Positions 34,502 to 43,453 are shown, counted from the first letter of the stretch. The stretch: DNA of 64,000 nucleotides from UBA2334 sp964396895 (GCA_964396895.1 CAYNGJ010000023.1:1-64000); one strand, 5' to 3'. A program made the numbers and translations. The notes: a model not told the origin generated them from the sequence alone.

Positions 34502-35812
34502 ATGAACGCACCCACCACCACCGCCCAAATGACCTCTGCAGCCCCCCTGAGCGGCACCAACGCCGCCTGGCACGCCCGCCGCCTGGCGGCCACGCCGCGT
34601 GGGGTGGGGGTGATGGGGGACTTTTTCATCAGCCACGCCAAAAACAGCGAGTTTTGGGACATCGAGGGCCGCCGCTACATCGACTTTGCGGGGGGCATTG
34701 CCGTGCTCAACACCGGCCATGTGCACCCCAAGGTGCAGGCGGCCATCGCGGCGCAGTTGCAGCGCTTCACCCACAGCTGCTACCAGGTGGTGCCGTACGC
34801 CGAGTACGTGAGCCTGGCCGAGCGCATCAACGCCATCGTTCCGGTGGACGGCCCGGCCAAAACCGCGTTCTTTTCCACCGGGGCCGAGGCGGTGGAAAAC
34901 GCCATCAAGATCGCCCGCCACGCCACCGGGCGCGGTGGCGTGATTGCGTTCGGCGCGGCCTTTCACGGGCGCAGCCTGTTTGCCGTGGGCTTGACAGGTA
35001 AGGTGCAGCCCTACAAGGCGGGCTTTGGCCCGTTTGCGCCCGAGGTGTACCACGTGCCGTTTCCGTGCCACTGCGCCTCGCTCGCCGACACCCAAAAGGC
35101 CATGGAGCAGCTCTTCAAGTGCGACATAGAGCCCACCCGCGTGGCCGCCATCATTTTTGAACCGGTGCAGGGCGAGGGCGGGTTCAACCCCATCCAGGCC
35201 GAGGCGGCGCAGTGGCTGCGCCAGCTGTGCGACCAGCACGGCATTGTGCTGATAGCCGACGAGGTGCAAACCGGCTTTGCCCGCACCGGCAAGATGTTTG
35301 CGTGTGAGCATTTGGGCATGCAGCCCGACCTCATCACCATGGCCAAGAGCATGGCGGGCGGCACCACGCTGTCCGCCGTGTCGGGCAAGCAGGCCATCAT
35401 GGATTCACCCAACCCCGGCGGCCTGGGCGGCACCTACGCGGGCAACCCGTTGGCCGTGGCTGCCGCGCACGCCGTGCTGGACGTGATGGCCGAAGAAAAG
35501 CTGTGCGAGCGCGCCGCCGTGCTGGGCGAGCGCCTCTCCACGCGACTGAACCAGCTGCAGGACTCGCGGCCCTTCATCAGCGATGTGCGCGGCCTGGGTG
35601 CCATGGTGGCCTGCGAGTTGGCCGACCCGGCCACCGGCGCGCCCGATGCCGACAAAACCAAGCGCGTGCAAGCGGCAGCCCTGAAGGCGGGCTTGCTGCT
35701 GCTGACCTGCGGCGTGCATGGCAACGTGATTCGCTTCTTGTTCCCGCTGACCATTCAAGACGCGGTGTTTGAAGAGGCCATGCACATCCTGGAGCTCGCG
35801 CTGGACGCGTGA
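34502..35812 (+). CDS. gabT: 4-aminobutyrate transaminase GabT
   Basis: 436 residues, class III aminotransferase. PLP lysine in MAKSMAGGTTLS, GTGAEAVENA-type loop FSTGAEAVENAIKIAR, and IADEVQTGFARTGKMF. Close to GabT, which turns GABA and 2-oxoglutarate into succinate semialdehyde and glutamate. Last step of the polyamine route shown here; no gabD is in the window. The start at 34502 follows AAAGAGG. Confidence 0.9.
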   Translation: MNAPTTTAQMTSAAPLSGTNAAWHARRLAATPRGVGVMGDFFISHAKNSEFWDIEGRRYIDFAGGIAVLNTGHVHPKVQAAIAAQLQRFTHSCYQVVPYAEYVSLAERINAIVPVDGPAKTAFFSTGAEAVENAIKIARHATGRGGVIAFGAAFHGRSLFAVGLTGKVQPYKAGFGPFAPEVYHVPFPCHCASLADTQKAMEQLFKCDIEPTRVAAIIFEPVQGEGGFNPIQAEAAQWLRQLCDQHGIVLIADEVQTGFARTGKMFACEHLGMQPDLITMAKSMAGGTTLSAVSGKQAIMDSPNPGGLGGTYAGNPLAVAAAHAVLDVMAEEKLCERAAVLGERLSTRLNQLQDSRPFISDVRGLGAMVACELADPATGAPDADKTKRVQAAALKAGLLLLTCGVHGNVIRFLFPLTIQDAVFEEAMHILELALDA

Positions 35813-36152
35813 GCGGCTTCGGGGGGCGTGGGTTGCGCCCCTCGGGGTGAAGCGCTGGTGGTCATTTCAACGGGCGCTTGAAAATGTATCCCTCAGCTTG
35901 CGCGCGTTTCAGCTCGCGCTTGGGCCAGGTGTGCGCTGGCGCACAGAGGGTGCAATTGCAGGTGTGGCGCGGTGCAAATGTGACCACAATCGCGGTTTTT
36001 TCGCCGAACTTTGACAAATGTCAAAGTTGTCCCCGTGTTTCTGAACGGAAGCAGGGGGGTTGCTGGCCCCCACGTTCCTCCCTATCAGCCGAACTGAGTA
36101 ATTCTTTTGGCGCAGTTGAATGTTGGCGTCTTGGCGTCACCTGCTTGCAACC
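35813..36152. other. Intergenic region upstream of the first FNR-like gene
   Basis: 340 bases with no supported gene. It contains a G/C hairpin without T tract just after gabT (35823-35841), the perfect 22-bp palindrome at 36007-36028 and, presumably, the promoter of the FNR-like gene. Nothing else was recognised. Confidence 0.6.
36007..36028. promoter_or_regulatory. Perfect 22-bp Crp/Fnr-type palindrome
   Basis: AACTTTGACA and TGTCAAAGTT, 10-base arms with 2 bases between. In the Crp/Fnr frame it reads AAC-TTTGA-N6-TCAAA-GTT, the size and symmetry of an FNR site (TTTGAT/ATCAAA) with the inner T replaced by C. Its centre is 135 bases upstream of an FNR-like gene, suggesting autoregulation or control of gabT's far end. 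Confidence 0.7.
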
Positions 36153-36875
36153 ATGTCACATTTTCCCCGTCAAGGAACCCCTTCTGTTCCCCCTTGCAGC
36201 GCCTGTGCTGCGGCAGAGTTGTGTCCAGCAGGCGTTCGCCCCTCGCCTTGGGGTGAGGGCGTGCGCGCCCTCATGAAACCCGGCGTGTTTGGCAAAGGTG
36301 AGGTGTTGCTGGCGGCGGGTGAGGTGAGCCAAGTGTTTCGGTTCATCAAGACGGGCCTGGTGGTGATGCGCCAACAGGGGCCCGACGGGGTGGACCGGCC
36401 CATTGGCCTGGTGGGACGGGGTTTCATGACCGGTCAAATGGGCCTGCACGGGCTGCCATCGTTGATCCGTTTCGAGGCCGCAGGCGTGGTGGGTGTGTGC
36501 GAGGTTGAGCATCCCGCTTTGCGCCGACTGGGGTCGTTGGATGAACGGGGTGCCAATGCCGTGGTGGCGTTCAACGTCAAGGCCATGCGGGCGCTGGTGG
36601 ACTGGAGCCAAGTCATGCGGGAGCGCAGTTTGCACCGTCGCTTGGCCATTGCGCTGGTGCTCATGGCCAGGGACCAAGGCACCGTCCGCATTCAGTTGCC
36701 CGGCCAACGCCTGCTGGCCGAGTTGCTGGCCGTGACCCGTGAGAGCGTGGGCCGGGCGCTGGATGACTTGTGCGCATGGGGGCTGATCGGGCGGGTCGGA
36801 CGGGCCGTGGTCGAGGTCGATGAAGCCGCCCTGGCTGACTGGTTTGTTACCATAAAACGTAACTTATCGCCTTGA
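36153..36875 (+). CDS. FNR-like regulator with four FeS-type cysteines (copy 1)
   Basis: 240 residues. N-terminal cysteines Cys15, Cys18 and Cys24 form CX2CX5C, as in FNR (Cys20, 23, 29). A fourth, Cys116 in VVGVCEVEH, is 92 residues on, matching FNR Cys122. The cyclic-nucleotide-fold sensor occupies about 35-140 and the HTH is RLLAELLAVTRESVGRALDD. This suggests an oxygen- or NO-sensing [4Fe-4S] dimer. The recognition helix reads RESVGR, which is CRP-like (RExxGR), not FNR-like (ExxSR). The start is uncertain; ATG at 36120 is in frame, but neither has a good ribosome site. Confidence 0.75.
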   Translation: MSHFPRQGTPSVPPCSACAAAELCPAGVRPSPWGEGVRALMKPGVFGKGEVLLAAGEVSQVFRFIKTGLVVMRQQGPDGVDRPIGLVGRGFMTGQMGLHGLPSLIRFEAAGVVGVCEVEHPALRRLGSLDERGANAVVAFNVKAMRALVDWSQVMRERSLHRRLAIALVLMARDQGTVRIQLPGQRLLAELLAVTRESVGRALDDLCAWGLIGRVGRAVVEVDEAALADWFVTIKRNLSP

Positions 36876-37011
36876 TAAAAGGCGTGTGACCATGCATTTG
36901 ATCCCAAAAAAATACCCCCTGGGGTGATGTGCCGCACACAAATTGTTGTTTTTTCGCCGCTGTGGTGCCATGCGACCAACAATCGGGTTTTTTGAAAATT
37001 GAGTTGTTGCC

Positions 37012-38772
37012 ATGTTGCCATCGGCGTTTAGTTCAAGCACGTTTTCTGCGGCGCCGGACGGCAAGGTGTCGCTGGATGACCAACGGCTCATCGACTGTTC
37101 CCCCGATGGCATCCTGGGCGTGGACCAGCGAGGGCGCATTTTCATGGCCAATGCGGCGCTGTGCGCGTTGACGGGGTACGCCCCCCATGAATTGCTGGGC
37201 TTTCCCATGGATGTGCTGCTGCCACCAGCGGTGCGGGGTGGTCACGGCCAGCACCTGTTGCGGTTCTTTCGGCAACCCCACGCCCGGGCGATGGGGAATG
37301 TGCCTGGCCTGGCCCTGTGGCACCGCGAGGGGCACCCTGTGCCGGTGGACATTGCGCTGGGTCACGCCAGCCGGGGGGGTGAAGCTTGCGCGCTGGCCTT
37401 CATCCGCGATGTCCGCGACATGCTGGAAATCCGCCACCGCATGGAATTTCAGGCCACGCACGACGCCCTGACCCATTTGCCCAACCGCAGCATGTTTGCC
37501 GAGTTGCTGCGCCAGGCCGTCAGTCAGTGTCAGCGCACGGGCCAGAGCCTGGCGGTGTTGTTGGTCGATCTGGACGACTTCAAGGGCGTCAACGATGGCC
37601 ACGGCCATGCCGCCGGTGACGTGGTGCTGCAAGAAGTGGCCCGCCGGTTGACGGCGGTGCTGCGGGAGGCCGACAGCGTTGCCCGGCTGGGAGGCGATGA
37701 ATTTGCCATACTGCTGCGCGACCTCAAAGACCCCTCCGATGCCTTGTGGGTGGCGCAAAAAGTGGTGCAGGCCCTGGGCGAGGTGTTTCGCATCGGTCAA
37801 TTCACGGTGTATCCCGGTGCCAGTGTGGGGGTGGCTTACGCGCCCCAGGACGCCGAGGATGGAGAAACCCTGATGCGGTTTGTCGACATGGCCATGTACC
37901 AGGCCAAGGACAACGGGCGCGGCACCTACGCCACCTACGCACCCAGCATGTCTTACCGGCTGGAAGAAAAAATCCTGCTGCATGACCGCTTGAAGCAAGC
38001 CTTGGAAAACGACAGGCTGACCTTGCATTACCAACCGCAGATCGATTTGTCGCTCGGTCGGATGACCAGCGTCGAAGCCCTGCTGCGGTGGCGCGATGCC
38101 GAGCTGGGCGATGTGTCGCCCGCACGCTTCATTCCGGTGGCCGAGTCCACCGGCCTGATGCACGTGCTGGGCGACTGGGTGCTGGAAACGGCCTGCCGCC
38201 AAATCGCCACATGGCGGCAGCAGGGGCTGGAGCTGCGGGTGGCGGTGAATGTGTCGGTGCAGCAGTTTCGCCAGCGTGACCTGGTGGCCCGCGTGGGCTT
38301 TTTGCTGCTGCGCTGGCAGGTGCCACCCCATTTGCTGGAGCTGGAGGTGACCGAATCGGTGGCCATGATCGACACCGATCAGGCTGCGAAGATGCTGCAG
38401 GAGTTGACGGACCTGGGCGTGAGTGTGTCGCTGGACGACTTTGGCATGGGCCACTCGTCCTTGGCCTATGTGCGTGACCTGCCGGTGACGCGTTTGAAGA
38501 TTGACCGCACCTTCATCCGTTGGATCACCGAAAGCAACAAAGACGCGGTGCTGGCCAAAGCGGTGATCGGTTTGGCCCACACGCTGGACAAGTCGGTGGT
38601 GGCCGAAGGGGTGGAGACGCAGGCGCAGCTGGACTTTCTGTGCGCGCACGGTTGCCACAGTTACCAGGGCTGGCTGTTTTCCAAGGCGGTGCCCGCCGAT
38701 GAGGTGCTGGAGCTGGCCAGCAAGCCCGCGCCCAGGGGGGCCACCTGTGCCCGACTGGCCCACAAGGGGTGA
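37012..38772 (+). CDS. PAS-GGDEF-EAL protein (copy 1)
   Basis: 586 residues. PAS domain at about 25-145, GGDEF domain at about 155-310 with intact RLGGDEFAILL and an I-site READ five residues before it, and EAL domain at about 325-570 with EALLRW, NVSVQQF, LEVTESVAMID, DDFGMGHSSL, LKIDRTF and GVETQAQ. Catalytic residues of both domains look intact, so it could make and break c-di-GMP. No membrane segment; probably cytoplasmic. Tandem paralogue follows. Lies between two FNR-like genes. Confidence 0.93.
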   Translation: MLPSAFSSSTFSAAPDGKVSLDDQRLIDCSPDGILGVDQRGRIFMANAALCALTGYAPHELLGFPMDVLLPPAVRGGHGQHLLRFFRQPHARAMGNVPGLALWHREGHPVPVDIALGHASRGGEACALAFIRDVRDMLEIRHRMEFQATHDALTHLPNRSMFAELLRQAVSQCQRTGQSLAVLLVDLDDFKGVNDGHGHAAGDVVLQEVARRLTAVLREADSVARLGGDEFAILLRDLKDPSDALWVAQKVVQALGEVFRIGQFTVYPGASVGVAYAPQDAEDGETLMRFVDMAMYQAKDNGRGTYATYAPSMSYRLEEKILLHDRLKQALENDRLTLHYQPQIDLSLGRMTSVEALLRWRDAELGDVSPARFIPVAESTGLMHVLGDWVLETACRQIATWRQQGLELRVAVNVSVQQFRQRDLVARVGFLLLRWQVPPHLLELEVTESVAMIDTDQAAKMLQELTDLGVSVSLDDFGMGHSSLAYVRDLPVTRLKIDRTFIRWITESNKDAVLAKAVIGLAHTLDKSVVAEGVETQAQLDFLCAHGCHSYQGWLFSKAVPADEVLELASKPAPRGATCARLAHKG

Positions 38773-39030
38773 CGCGGCAAGGTCGGCGTTGCCAAGCGCG
38801 GCGTGTTTGCCCCACAGCGCTCGAAATTTCCATGATCCGCGTCAATTCGGTCACCTTGACGGGGTGTGAACTGTGATTGTGCGCACATTCCTTCCACTCT
38901 GGTCAGTTGGTTGCCACTGGGGGAAACCAGAATGTCCTGCGGCGGCTGACGGCCGACCACGCGGGCAAAGGAAAGATCGGCACAGATGGCTGTTCTTGGC
39001 TGCCCATTCACAGCTCTCACGGGTCGACCC

Positions 39031-40812
39031 ATGTCTGTTCACTCCCTGATTCCTTCAGCGCCGCCCGGCACAGACGGCGGGGCGTTCCTGTTGGACGACG
39101 ACACCCAGTTTGACAGCCGCCTGATCGATTACGCGCCCGATGGCATCGTGGTGATTGACCCTGAGGGGCGTATTTTTCTGGCCAATCAGGCCATCTGCCG
39201 GATGACGGGTTACGCGCTGCCCGAGTTGTTGGGCCAGCCCATTGCCCTGCTGCTGCCCCCTGCGGCGCGCGCCCACCACGGCGACAAGGTGAGCCAGTTC
39301 TTCCTGAACCCGCACGCACGGGCCATGGGCATGCTGAGCAAGCTGGAAATTTGCCGCAAAGACGGCACGCCTTTGGGCGTGGACATTGCGCTGGGCCATG
39401 GCCACCGGCGGGGGCAGCCTTGCGCCATGGCCTTCATCCGCGACGTGAGCGAGGTGCGCGACCTGCAGGCGCAAATGGACTTCCAGGCCACCCACGACCG
39501 GCTCACGGGCCTGTACAACCGCTGGATGTTCGGTGAGCAGCTGGAGCAGGCCATTTACCAGAGCCGGCGCACCGGGCTGGTGTTGGCCGTGCTGCTGATT
39601 GACCTGGACGACTTCAAGGCCGTCAACGACGGCCATGGCCACGCCGCAGGCGATGAGGTGCTGAAAGAAGTGGCCCGCCGGCTGCGCGCCGTGCTGCGTG
39701 GCGGGGACAGCCTGGCCCGCCTGGGGGGCGACGAGTTCACCGTGCTGCTGCGCGACCTGAAAGACCCCAGCGATGCGTTGCTGGTGGCCCGCAAGGTGGT
39801 GCACACCCTGAGCCAGCCGTTTCGCCTGGAGCACTTCACCGTGTACCCCGGTGGCAGTGTGGGGGTGGTGTACACCCCGCAGGACGCGGAGGATGCCAAC
39901 ACCCTCATGCGCTTTGCCGACCTGGCCATGTACCAGGCCAAGGACAACGGGCGGGGCACCTACGCCACCTATGCGCCCAGCATGTCTTACCGGCTGGAAG
40001 AAAAAATCCTGCTGCACGACCGCCTGAAACATGCGTTGGAAAACAACCTGCTGACCCTGCATTACCAGCCCCAGATTGTGTTGCCCGAAGGCCGCATGGA
40101 CGGGGTGGAGGCCTTGTTGCGCTGGCACGACCCCGAGCTGGGGAGCGTGTCGCCCGAGCGCTTCATTCCCGTGGCCGAGTCCACCGGCCTGATGCAGGCG
40201 CTGGGCGACTGGGTGCTGGAAACCGCCTGCCGCCAAATTGCGGCCTGGCACCAACAGGGCCTGGACCTGCGGGTGGCGGTCAATGTGTCGGTGCAGCAGT
40301 TCCGCCAGCGTGATCTGGTGGCCCGCGTGGGCTTTTTGCTGCTGCGCTGGCAGGTGCCACCCCACTTGCTGGAGCTGGAGGTGACCGAGTCCGTGGCCAT
40401 GATCGACACGGCCCAGGCGGCGGACATGCTCGGCCAGCTCACGGCCCTGGGCGTGAGCGTGGCGCTGGACGACTTTGGCATGGGCCACTCGTCTTTGGCC
40501 TATTTGCGCGATTTGCCGGTGAGCCGCCTCAAAATTGACCGCACGTTCATCCGCGGGGTGATGCACAGCGAAAGCGATGCCGTGCTGGCCAAAGCCGTCA
40601 TGGGGCTGGCCCGTACGCTGGGCAAGTCGGTGGTGGCCGAAGGGGTGGAAACCCAAGCACAGCTGGACTTTCTGTGCGGACACCACTGCCAGAGTTACCA
40701 GGGTTGGTTGTTCTCCAAGGCGGTGACGGCCGGCGAGGTGCCCATCCTGCTGCGGCAGGCGCCTCCAGTGGGTATGGCGGCGGGCACATCGGCATGGCAG
40801 CAGCTGGCTTGA
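39031..40812 (+). CDS. PAS-GGDEF-EAL protein (copy 2)
   Basis: 593 residues, a close paralogue of the preceding gene. PAS at about 25-145, GGDEF with RLGGDEFTVLL and I-site RGGD, EAL with EALLRW and DDFGMGHSSL. Identity is very high in the EAL domain and lower in PAS and the N-terminus. The start at MSVHSLIPS was preferred to the in-frame ATG at 38986. Together with copy 1 it is a recent tandem duplication that has diverged mainly in its sensor. Confidence 0.93.
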   Translation: MSVHSLIPSAPPGTDGGAFLLDDDTQFDSRLIDYAPDGIVVIDPEGRIFLANQAICRMTGYALPELLGQPIALLLPPAARAHHGDKVSQFFLNPHARAMGMLSKLEICRKDGTPLGVDIALGHGHRRGQPCAMAFIRDVSEVRDLQAQMDFQATHDRLTGLYNRWMFGEQLEQAIYQSRRTGLVLAVLLIDLDDFKAVNDGHGHAAGDEVLKEVARRLRAVLRGGDSLARLGGDEFTVLLRDLKDPSDALLVARKVVHTLSQPFRLEHFTVYPGGSVGVVYTPQDAEDANTLMRFADLAMYQAKDNGRGTYATYAPSMSYRLEEKILLHDRLKHALENNLLTLHYQPQIVLPEGRMDGVEALLRWHDPELGSVSPERFIPVAESTGLMQALGDWVLETACRQIAAWHQQGLDLRVAVNVSVQQFRQRDLVARVGFLLLRWQVPPHLLELEVTESVAMIDTAQAADMLGQLTALGVSVALDDFGMGHSSLAYLRDLPVSRLKIDRTFIRGVMHSESDAVLAKAVMGLARTLGKSVVAEGVETQAQLDFLCGHHCQSYQGWLFSKAVTAGEVPILLRQAPPVGMAAGTSAWQQLA

Positions 40813-40830
40813 CGACATTGTTGGACGTCA

Positions 40831-40892
40831 ATATTGAATAAAATCAGCCTTCAGCGCTTACTGCATAATCTGTTATAGCTATGTATTTGTTG
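40831..40892 (-). repeat. Dispersed AT-rich repeat, copy R8
   Basis: On the minus strand AGC and AAGCGCT are 21 bases apart with the T-rich end after. It lies between the second GGDEF-EAL gene and the second FNR-like gene. Confidence 0.65.
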
Positions 40893-41021
40893 ATTGCTTT
40901 GCTTGTGCCAACGCAAGCTCCCGCGGGTGGACTGGTGCCAAAATGACTTTCCGCACACCCATTTCCTGGTTGTCTTTTCGGCCCAACGGCGGGCCAGTGC
41001 TTTCCTCCATCTGTTAACCGC

Positions 41022-41717
41022 ATGCTTCAAACAACCACGGTCACCAGTTGTCGCCATTGTGTGCTGGCGCACACCTGTGTCATCAGCGGCCTGGCGCTCC
41101 AGTGTCCGTCGTCGGCCGCCAGCACCGTTCACCACCAGCGTTTTCGGCCGGGTGAGCTGCTGCTGACCGAGGGGGAGCCCACCCACCGCCTGCAAGTGGT
41201 CAAAACCGGTCTGATCATGCTGGGGCAGCGCGGACCCGAGGGGTTGAACAAGCCCTTGGCACTGGTGGGCCGTGGCCACACCCTGGGTGCCCGTGCCTTG
41301 TCCAAGGCCCCCGCGTTGATGTGGGCGCGGGCCCAGTCCGACGTGGCGGTGTGCTGCTTGCACCTGCCGACCTTGCCCAGCCCTTGTGGCCCTGCCGGCC
41401 AGGCCATGTTGCCTGAGCTGTACACCCGCACCTTGCTGGCCCTGGCCGATTGGTCGCAGGTGGTCCGCGTGGGCAAGCTGCGCAACCGGGTGCTGGCCGC
41501 ATTGGGTTTGCTGGTCAAGGCGCAGGGCGGTGGCGCTCGAATTTTGCTGCCCCGACAGGCCGATTTGGCGGAGTTGTTGTGCATCACCCGGGAAAGCCTG
41601 GGCAGGACCATGCGGGCACTGGAAGCGGAAGGGGTGTTCACCCGAATTGACCGTCGCTACGCCGATGTGGCTTTGCCCGCTCCGGCGGTGGTGCAGGCCA
41701 TCGCGGGTTTGTCCTGA
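41022..41717 (+). CDS. FNR-like regulator with four FeS-type cysteines (copy 2)
   Basis: 231 residues. Cys10, Cys13 and Cys19 form CX2CX5C (CRHCVLAHTC), and Cys111 or Cys112 (SDVAVCCLHL) is 92-93 residues further, as in FNR. Sensor fold at about 30-130; HTH with ADLAELLCITRESLGRTMRA, again a CRP-type RExxGR recognition helix. It is a paralogue of the gene at 36153, and the two frame the tandem GGDEF-EAL genes. Likely a redox sensor for this block. Confidence 0.8.
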   Translation: MLQTTTVTSCRHCVLAHTCVISGLALQCPSSAASTVHHQRFRPGELLLTEGEPTHRLQVVKTGLIMLGQRGPEGLNKPLALVGRGHTLGARALSKAPALMWARAQSDVAVCCLHLPTLPSPCGPAGQAMLPELYTRTLLALADWSQVVRVGKLRNRVLAALGLLVKAQGGGARILLPRQADLAELLCITRESLGRTMRALEAEGVFTRIDRRYADVALPAPAVVQAIAGLS

Positions 41718-41828
41718 CGCCGACGGGGCACACCCGTCACGTTTTGCGGGTATTGCCGCACCAGAGGTGAGCATGATCACATTCGCGTGACGTGCCAGGG
41801 AAATGGACCTCAGCTTTCCACAGAATGG

Positions 41829-41842
41829 TTGACGTACATCAA
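41829..41842. promoter_or_regulatory. FNR-type box upstream of the aerotaxis receptor
   Basis: TTGAC-GTAC-ATCAA is one base from the FNR/ANR consensus TTGAT-N4-ATCAA, inside the longer dyad GGTTGA-N6-TCAACC. It is centred 28 bases upstream of the Aer-like ATG at 41864, close enough to act as a repressor site or, if the true promoter is different, an activator site. Confidence 0.6.
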
Positions 41843-41863
41843 CCAACGGCAGCCCCACACACC

Positions 41864-43420
41864 ATGCGAAACAACCAGCCAGTGACTCAGCGGGAACATG
41901 AATTTCCCGCCAATTCGACGCTGATGTCCGTCACGGACGAAAAAAGCCACCTTCAGTACGCCAATTCGGCTTTCATTGCCGTCAGCGGTTACGAGCTGGA
42001 CGAACTGCTGGGGCAACCCCACAACCTGGTGCGCCATCCCGACATGCCGCCCGAGGCGTTTGCCGACATGTGGGCAACCCTGAAATTGGGGCAGAGTTGG
42101 ACCGCACTGGTCAAAAATCGCCGTAAAAACGGGGACCACTACTGGGTGCGGGCCAACGCCGCGCCCGTGGTGCGCAACGGGCGCCTGACGGGGTACCTGT
42201 CGGTCCGCACCCGGCCCACGTCTCAGGAAGTTCAGGCCACATCAGACCTGTACCAACGTTTCCGCGAGGGCCGCGCGGGTGGCTTGGCTTTTTTCAAAGG
42301 TCTGGTGGTCCGCAAGGGGCTGTTGAGTGGCTTGTCGTTTTTCCAAACGGCTTCAGTGCGGGCGCGCATCCGCGTGGCGGTGTGGGGCTTGGGCCTGTCG
42401 ATGCTGGGTGCTGGCCTGGGCATGGGACAGGTCGCCGGGCTGGGTGGCGACCTGTTGGGCGCCATGGCCGCGTTGGTGGTCGTCGCCACGGCAGGGGCCT
42501 GCTGGTGGTTGGAACGCCAGATCGCCGGGCCGCTGAAAATGGTGGCCAAACAGGCCGCTGCGGTGGCCAGTGGTGATTTCGATGCCAATGTCCGCTTGGA
42601 CAGGGTGGACGACATCGGCATGATCCTGCGTGCCCTCAACCAATCGGGGTTGAACGTCCGCTCGCTGGTCGATGACGTGGCCCTGCAGGTGGATGGCGTG
42701 CAGACGGCCAGCGGAGAAATTGCAGAGGCCAGCAACGACTTGGGGTCACGCACGGAGCAGGCCGCTTCCAGTCTGGAGCAGACCGCTTCGGCCATGGAGC
42801 AAATGACCTCCAGCGTGGGGCACAACGCCGAAACGGCCCACCAGGCCAAAGAACTGGCGGTCAATGCGGCACGTTCTGCGCAAGAAGGTGGTGCGCTGGT
42901 GTCCCAAGTGGTGCACAGCATGCAGCAGATCAGCACGTCCAGCCGCAAGATTGCCGACATCATTGGCGTGATCGACGGCATTGCTTTCCAGACCAACATC
43001 CTGGCGCTGAACGCGGCGGTGGAAGCGGCCAGGGCGGGCGAGCAAGGCCGCGGTTTTGCGGTGGTGGCCGGTGAGGTGCGCAGCCTGGCCCAGCGCAGCG
43101 CAGGGGCTGCGCGCGAAATCAAGGGGCTGATTGGCGACAGCGTGGCCAACGTGGAATCGGGTGGCGCGCAGGTGGAGGCATCGCGCCGGGCCATGGACGA
43201 CATCGTGGCGCAAGTGCAGCGGGTGTCTGACCTGATTTCGGAGATCAGCTCGGCCACACAGGAGCAGTCCACCGGCATTTCGGAGGTGAACGTGTCGGTG
43301 GGTCAACTGGACCAGATGACCCAACAAAACGCTGCCATGGTGGAGCAAACCTCGGCGGCGGCCGCCAACCTGCGCGAGCAGTCCAAGCGGCTGGCCGAGG
43401 CAGTATCTGTCTACAAGTGA
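41864..43420 (+). CDS. aer: Aer-like PAS methyl-accepting chemotaxis protein (aerotaxis)
   Basis: 518 residues starting MRNNQPVTQREHEFP, the Aer N-terminus. PAS domain at about 10-125 with VRHPDMPPEAF, as in FAD-binding Aer. Then two hydrophobic stretches (about 190-240), a HAMP-like region and a methyl-accepting signalling domain with IDGIAFQTNILALNAAVEAA. No C-terminal NWETF-type pentapeptide. Senses redox or oxygen through flavin and signals to CheA. The ATG at 41864 was chosen because it matches Aer; the frame extends to 41792. An FNR-type box precedes it. Confidence 0.92.
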   Translation: MRNNQPVTQREHEFPANSTLMSVTDEKSHLQYANSAFIAVSGYELDELLGQPHNLVRHPDMPPEAFADMWATLKLGQSWTALVKNRRKNGDHYWVRANAAPVVRNGRLTGYLSVRTRPTSQEVQATSDLYQRFREGRAGGLAFFKGLVVRKGLLSGLSFFQTASVRARIRVAVWGLGLSMLGAGLGMGQVAGLGGDLLGAMAALVVVATAGACWWLERQIAGPLKMVAKQAAAVASGDFDANVRLDRVDDIGMILRALNQSGLNVRSLVDDVALQVDGVQTASGEIAEASNDLGSRTEQAASSLEQTASAMEQMTSSVGHNAETAHQAKELAVNAARSAQEGGALVSQVVHSMQQISTSSRKIADIIGVIDGIAFQTNILALNAAVEAARAGEQGRGFAVVAGEVRSLAQRSAGAAREIKGLIGDSVANVESGGAQVEASRRAMDDIVAQVQRVSDLISEISSATQEQSTGISEVNVSVGQLDQMTQQNAAMVEQTSAAAANLREQSKRLAEAVSVYK

Positions 43421-43453
43421 GCGTTCCGGCTTGGGGCGGCGGCGTGGCCGTCC

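Noticed and set aside
35823..35841. G/C hairpin after gabT (GGGGCG...CGCCCC)
   Set aside because: No T tract follows on either strand, so a rho-independent terminator is not supported.
36908..36925. ACCCC..GGGGT hairpin beside an A run
   Set aside because: It would terminate the minus strand, where no gene is present upstream, and the loop is only two or three bases.
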